Shown: one piece after another, positions 33,786 to 36,761 of the stretch
How positions within the stretch are numbered: position 1 is the first letter of the stretch
How the letters are laid out: each line of letters opens with the position of its first letter
Assembly (NCBI GenBank): GCA_037443645.1
Contig: JBBINY010000028.1
Location: 1-36,761 of the forward strand
DNA from: UBA2336 sp037443645
GTDB lineage: Bacteria > Bacteroidota > Bacteroidia > Cytophagales > Cyclobacteriaceae
Direction of reading: 5' to 3'
Length of the DNA: 36,761 nt
Notes under the pieces: generated by a model
The model's database searches: none
Seen by the model: the letters and a program-made list of their open reading frames with translations, nothing else
What the model was told of the DNA's origin: nothing
Translations under genes and position numbers: made by a program

Positions 33786-34604
33786 TTAATTGTTCCCCAG
33801 AATCATTGGCAGTCCATCCTTGCCGGAGCCAACAATAACTACTTTGGAGTTCGGTGATTTAGCCAGTTCAAGGGTTGCCTCAATCCCCCTCATTTTCAGT
33901 AGTTTATCGGTTAAGCTGTTATTAATAATGTTGTTGGCGCGCGATTCACCCTCGGCTGCAATCCGCTTACGTTCGGCTTCGCTTTTCTCTTTATCCAGGC
34001 GGAACTGGTAAGCAAGTGCCTCCTGTTCTTGCTGCAATTTGTTTTGTATGGCTACCCGGATCTGTTCAGGTAACTGGATGGACCGAATGAGCAGGGCGGC
34101 CATATGAACATTGTTTTGAATAAGAATATTTTCGCATTCTGTTTTAATCGTATTTTCTACTTCCGCTCGTTTGGTGGAGTAGATCTCTTCTGCGGTATAT
34201 CGACCCATGACCTGGCGCACCGCTGAACGGGCTTCAGGAATAATCAACGTATTCACATATCCGCGGTTAAACTTTTCGTGGATATGCCCGATTTTTTCCG
34301 GAACAGGGAAGAAGCGAACAGTAACATCAACATGGATGGGTAGCCCGTTTTTATCGAGTACATCCATGTTCTCATCGGTAGCGGTTTCGCGTACAGCATA
34401 AATGTACACATCATTCCAGGGTGCCTTTGTGTGGAAACCTGGTTGGATGATATTTTCCTTATCCAGCCCCATACCGAACTTGTAAAATATCACAGCGCGC
34501 TCGTCAGCCTGTACGGTGTAGAATAAGCTGGAGGAAATTCCGGCCACCACAAACAGAGCGATGACACCAAGGATAATAAACGGAAGAAATCGATTGCCTT
34601 TCAT
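33786..34604 (-). CDS. Prohibitin-family SPFH-domain protein
   Basis: This 272-residue membrane protein has an N-terminal anchor at about residues 8-29. An SPFH/prohibitin domain follows, including the core ADERAVIFYKFG and the proline-bearing GFHTKAPWNDVYIY. A helix rich in Q, E, A and K at about residues 185-235 (NKLQQEQEALAYQFRLDKEK) is the coiled coil through which such proteins form rings. They act as membrane organisers and protease regulators. It ends 68 nt before citrate synthase and lies 36 nt behind the channel-like gene. Confidence 0.9.
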   Translation of the reverse strand: MKGNRFLPFIILGVIALFVVAGISSSLFYTVQADERAVIFYKFGMGLDKENIIQPGFHTKAPWNDVYIYAVRETATDENMDVLDKNGLPIHVDVTVRFFPVPEKIGHIHEKFNRGYVNTLIIPEARSAVRQVMGRYTAEEIYSTKRAEVENTIKTECENILIQNNVHMAALLIRSIQLPEQIRVAIQNKLQQEQEALAYQFRLDKEKSEAERKRIAAEGESRANNIINNSLTDKLLKMRGIEATLELAKSPNSKVVIVGSGKDGLPMILGNN

Positions 34605-34640
34605 AAGATAAGTTGAAGTTTAAGTTAAGTACATTTTAAA

Positions 34641-35381
34641 TTACGGTTGATTGGGTTTCGGCAGGCCCAGCAATTTACCAATGATGAGCACAGTGAACAA
34701 GTTGCCCCATAACCCTTCAATAACCCCCAGGTTTTTGATAAGGTAGGTTGCATCCGGGTACCGCGAGTCAATTCCCCCCAGTAAACTCAGGCTATGGCCC
34801 ACGCACTCCGCATAGTTCGGAATCCCCAACTCCAGTTCAATGCCCAGGTTTCCGTATCCGGTAATGCAAATTAGGTCATAAAGACTTCCAAAGGAAATAC
34901 CGGTCATCAGATAAACGCAGGCTGAACCCCATAGTTTATCGGGCGTCAGGAATTCTGACCCGAAAATATCACGAATGGTAAAGGCAATGACGATCACTTC
35001 AATAGGAAACAACAATCCATGAATGACCAAAAGGGCCGCCTGCCTGTTTTCAATTTCTATGAGTTTGTAATAGGGAAATTCAATAAAAATACCGAATCCT
35101 ACGATTCCAATTAAAACGAAGAGTATACTCCTGATTAACAGTTTGTTGTCGGTAAAATTTCTGAGTAAGTCCCACAGCAGGAACGCGTAAAGGGCTCCAA
35201 AAAATGAAAATACAGAGATAATCAGCTTTGAAATTTCGCTCCTGGAATCTTCCAACAAAGGTCCTGACAGGAGCAACCCCATGGTTATAATGAGCACCTG
35301 GATAAGGACTACGTTGCGATAGTCCTTCTGCTTTTCCTGCTGGAGACGGGAACTCCCTACAAAAGATAGCTTGCCTAACAT
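34641..35381 (-). CDS. Ion-channel-like membrane protein
   Basis: This 246-residue protein has about six membrane segments (roughly residues 22-40, 50-72, 82-101, 114-137, 150-172 and 212-240). The last two segments with the intervening loop resemble the pore module of two-TM potassium channels. The final segment, YLIKNLGVIEGLWGNLFTVL, matches the inner helix that follows the filter in such channels. The usual filter T-V-G-Y-G-D is not there. At that place stands SLLGGIDSRYPDA (residues 199-211). Channel function is inferred only. It could be a regulatory or nonconducting homologue. Confidence 0.55.
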   Translation of the reverse strand: MLGKLSFVGSSRLQQEKQKDYRNVVLIQVLIITMGLLLSGPLLEDSRSEISKLIISVFSFFGALYAFLLWDLLRNFTDNKLLIRSILFVLIGIVGFGIFIEFPYYKLIEIENRQAALLVIHGLLFPIEVIVIAFTIRDIFGSEFLTPDKLWGSACVYLMTGISFGSLYDLICITGYGNLGIELELGIPNYAECVGHSLSLLGGIDSRYPDATYLIKNLGVIEGLWGNLFTVLIIGKLLGLPKPNQP

Positions 35382-35477
35382 ACGGGCGGGAAAGTTACTA
35401 AGTATTTTATTGTCAAATTAATTCTGTTGATAGACCCGGTTAAAACTCTTAGCTTGAGGACTTTAAATTGGTTTGCA

Positions 35478-36761
35478 GTGAATTTAATCGTAATCAGGTT
35501 GTGTGGCATTGGCCTTCTTAGCCTATCGCTTGCTTCTGCAACCCTTGCGCAAACTCGGATCGTAGACAGCCTTCGAACCGTATTAACCATTGAGCGTAAC
35601 CCGGAGAAACGGGTGGACATCCTGGCAGACATTGCCTATGAATTGTTTGATTTTGACGATGCAATGGGGTTGCAATATGCGGAAAGGGCTTTAAAGGAGG
35701 CGCTCAGCATTAATTATGCCCGGGGCATCAAACGAAGCTATTGTTATGTGGGCATAGGGTATGTCAGTAAATCGGACTTTAATAGTGCCTTCCGGTTTTA
35801 CCGGCTATCTGATTCTGTAAAAAGTGAAGAGTCAGAACTACTCACAATTCATAACCACAGTATGATAGGCAGTGCTTTCCGTGATTTATCCTATTTTGAT
35901 TCCGCGGAATATTACTATGACCTGGCGTTAAAGGAGGCCCAGGCTTTCCGTAATCCCAGGGTACTCGCTACGGCTTATAAAAACCTGGGACTTATACATG
36001 TAACGCGCTTCCGAAATGTAGAGGCCCTTGAAGCACTAAATGCCGGGCAGCAATACCTCAACCAGGCTGCAGACCCCATTACCCAGATCGGCATCTGGAA
36101 TTATACCGGTAAGGCTTATACGAATTTACTGCAGTACGATAAAGCAATGGAATACTTTACCCGAAGTCTGCAGTTGGTTAAAAGCATAAATAACAACTAC
36201 CAGCTGATTGAGTGCCATCTTAATCTGGCCACTCTTGCCATGCAACAAAGTAAGTATTCGCTGGCGCTTGAGGAGGCATTTGAGGCGTTTGAATTGCTGA
36301 AAGAATACCAGTACCCGCCTCAGCAGGCGGAGGTTCACCAACGCATAGGTGAAATCTATGAAGAGTTGGGCCAGTTTGAAATGGCGGCAAAGTATTTATA
36401 TGAAGCGCTTAAAATCGCAGAAATGCATAATCTGAGAATGCGCACAGCGAATATATATAGTGAGTTGGCCTGGACGTATAAGGAGTTGGCTAATTACGAG
36501 TTAGCCCTTGATTTTGTTGACCGCTCACAGGCAATCCAAGAGGAAATAAATAATCAGCATGGCATTTCGTATTGCTGCAACATCAGGGGGTTAATTTTCT
36601 TATTACAAAAGCGTCATGCTGAGGCTATTGTTGAGTTTGAAAAATCAAAGCGGATTAGGGAGGTCATTGGTCATATTGAAGGCATCGCGGGAAATGTTTT
36701 TAACTTGTCACTTGTTTACGAAGATATGGGGCAACTGGAACGAGCGCTGGCACTTCAAAAA
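35478..36761 (+). CDS. TPR sensor-like exported protein, cut by window end
   Basis: The reading frame is open to the last base and gives 428 residues. I use the GTG at 35478, which gives a compact signal peptide with a cleavage site after SATLA, before QTRIVDSL. TTG at 35454 in the same frame is also possible. From about residue 40 the protein is a chain of tetratricopeptide repeats, such as GIGYVSKSDFNSAFRFYRLSD, YTNLLQYDKAMEYFTRSLQL and YEELGQFEMAAKYLYEALKI. In Bacteroidota such exported TPR regions usually precede a membrane segment and a histidine kinase, cyclase or LuxR output domain. That part would lie beyond the window. Confidence 0.75.
   Translation, partial: MNLIVIRLCGIGLLSLSLASATLAQTRIVDSLRTVLTIERNPEKRVDILADIAYELFDFDDAMGLQYAERALKEALSINYARGIKRSYCYVGIGYVSKSDFNSAFRFYRLSDSVKSEESELLTIHNHSMIGSAFRDLSYFDSAEYYYDLALKEAQAFRNPRVLATAYKNLGLIHVTRFRNVEALEALNAGQQYLNQAADPITQIGIWNYTGKAYTNLLQYDKAMEYFTRSLQLVKSINNNYQLIECHLNLATLAMQQSKYSLALEEAFEAFELLKEYQYPPQQAEVHQRIGEIYEELGQFEMAAKYLYEALKIAEMHNLRMRTANIYSELAWTYKELANYELALDFVDRSQAIQEEINNQHGISYCCNIRGLIFLLQKRHAEAIVEFEKSKRIREVIGHIEGIAGNVFNLSLVYEDMGQLERALALQK

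Overview
The window looks like a chromosomal core region of a Bacteroidota bacterium, most likely of the order Cytophagales. The evidence is a moderate G+C content, promoters of the Bacteroidota type (TTTG about 19 nt upstream of TAnnTTTG), a bacterial acyl-CoA-binding protein, a SUF cluster in the order sufB-C-D-S-E-T, a type III pantothenate kinase and several exported TPR or PD40 proteins typical of this phylum. No phage, transposase, CRISPR array or rRNA was seen. One 10-N assembly gap interrupts sufD.

Layout. Positions 1-2500 hold a dispersed-repeat remnant, a DUF3592 membrane protein, a TPR lipoprotein and a Nudix CoA pyrophosphatase. Positions 2500-6700 run leftward: queD-folE, then aconitase followed after 11 nt by ferritin. 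The aconitase carries a 66-residue lysine-rich, histone-H1-like C-terminal tail. Positions 6700-8500 hold an APS-reductase-type cysH and an NAD-dependent epimerase. Positions 8500-15100 run leftward: an Lrp/AsnC regulator, sufB, sufC, sufD, sufS, sufE, a SufT-like DUF59 protein and a bacilliredoxin. Positions 15100-15480 hold a tRNA-like RNA gene with its own promoter and terminator, then a perfect palindrome at the promoter of fadD (long-chain acyl-CoA ligase).

Positions 17200-24300 hold an exported PD40/TolB-like protein, a TerB-like protein, two sodium-dependent amino-acid transporters (NSS and AGCS), a conserved 481-residue protein of unknown function and an agmatinase-family hydrolase. 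Positions 24600-28400 hold a tight topA-sirtuin-coaX unit. Positions 28400-36761 hold a thioredoxin-like TlpA protein, two uncharacterised proteins, a leftward run of channel-like membrane protein, prohibitin, citrate synthase, acyl-CoA-binding protein and rsmE, and finally a TPR sensor-like protein cut by the window end.

Main themes are Fe-S and iron handling (SUF, aconitase, ferritin, APS reductase, bacilliredoxin), acyl-CoA and CoA metabolism (fadD, ACBP, CoA pyrophosphatase, coaX, citrate synthase) and amino-acid uptake. The best candidates for something new are (1) the tRNA-like RNA at 15208-15370, with a 94-nt variable arm, and (2) the lysine-tailed aconitase encoded directly upstream of ferritin. 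Other leads are the fadD palindrome, a channel-like protein with a degenerate selectivity filter, and a sirtuin lacking its zinc-binding cysteines.
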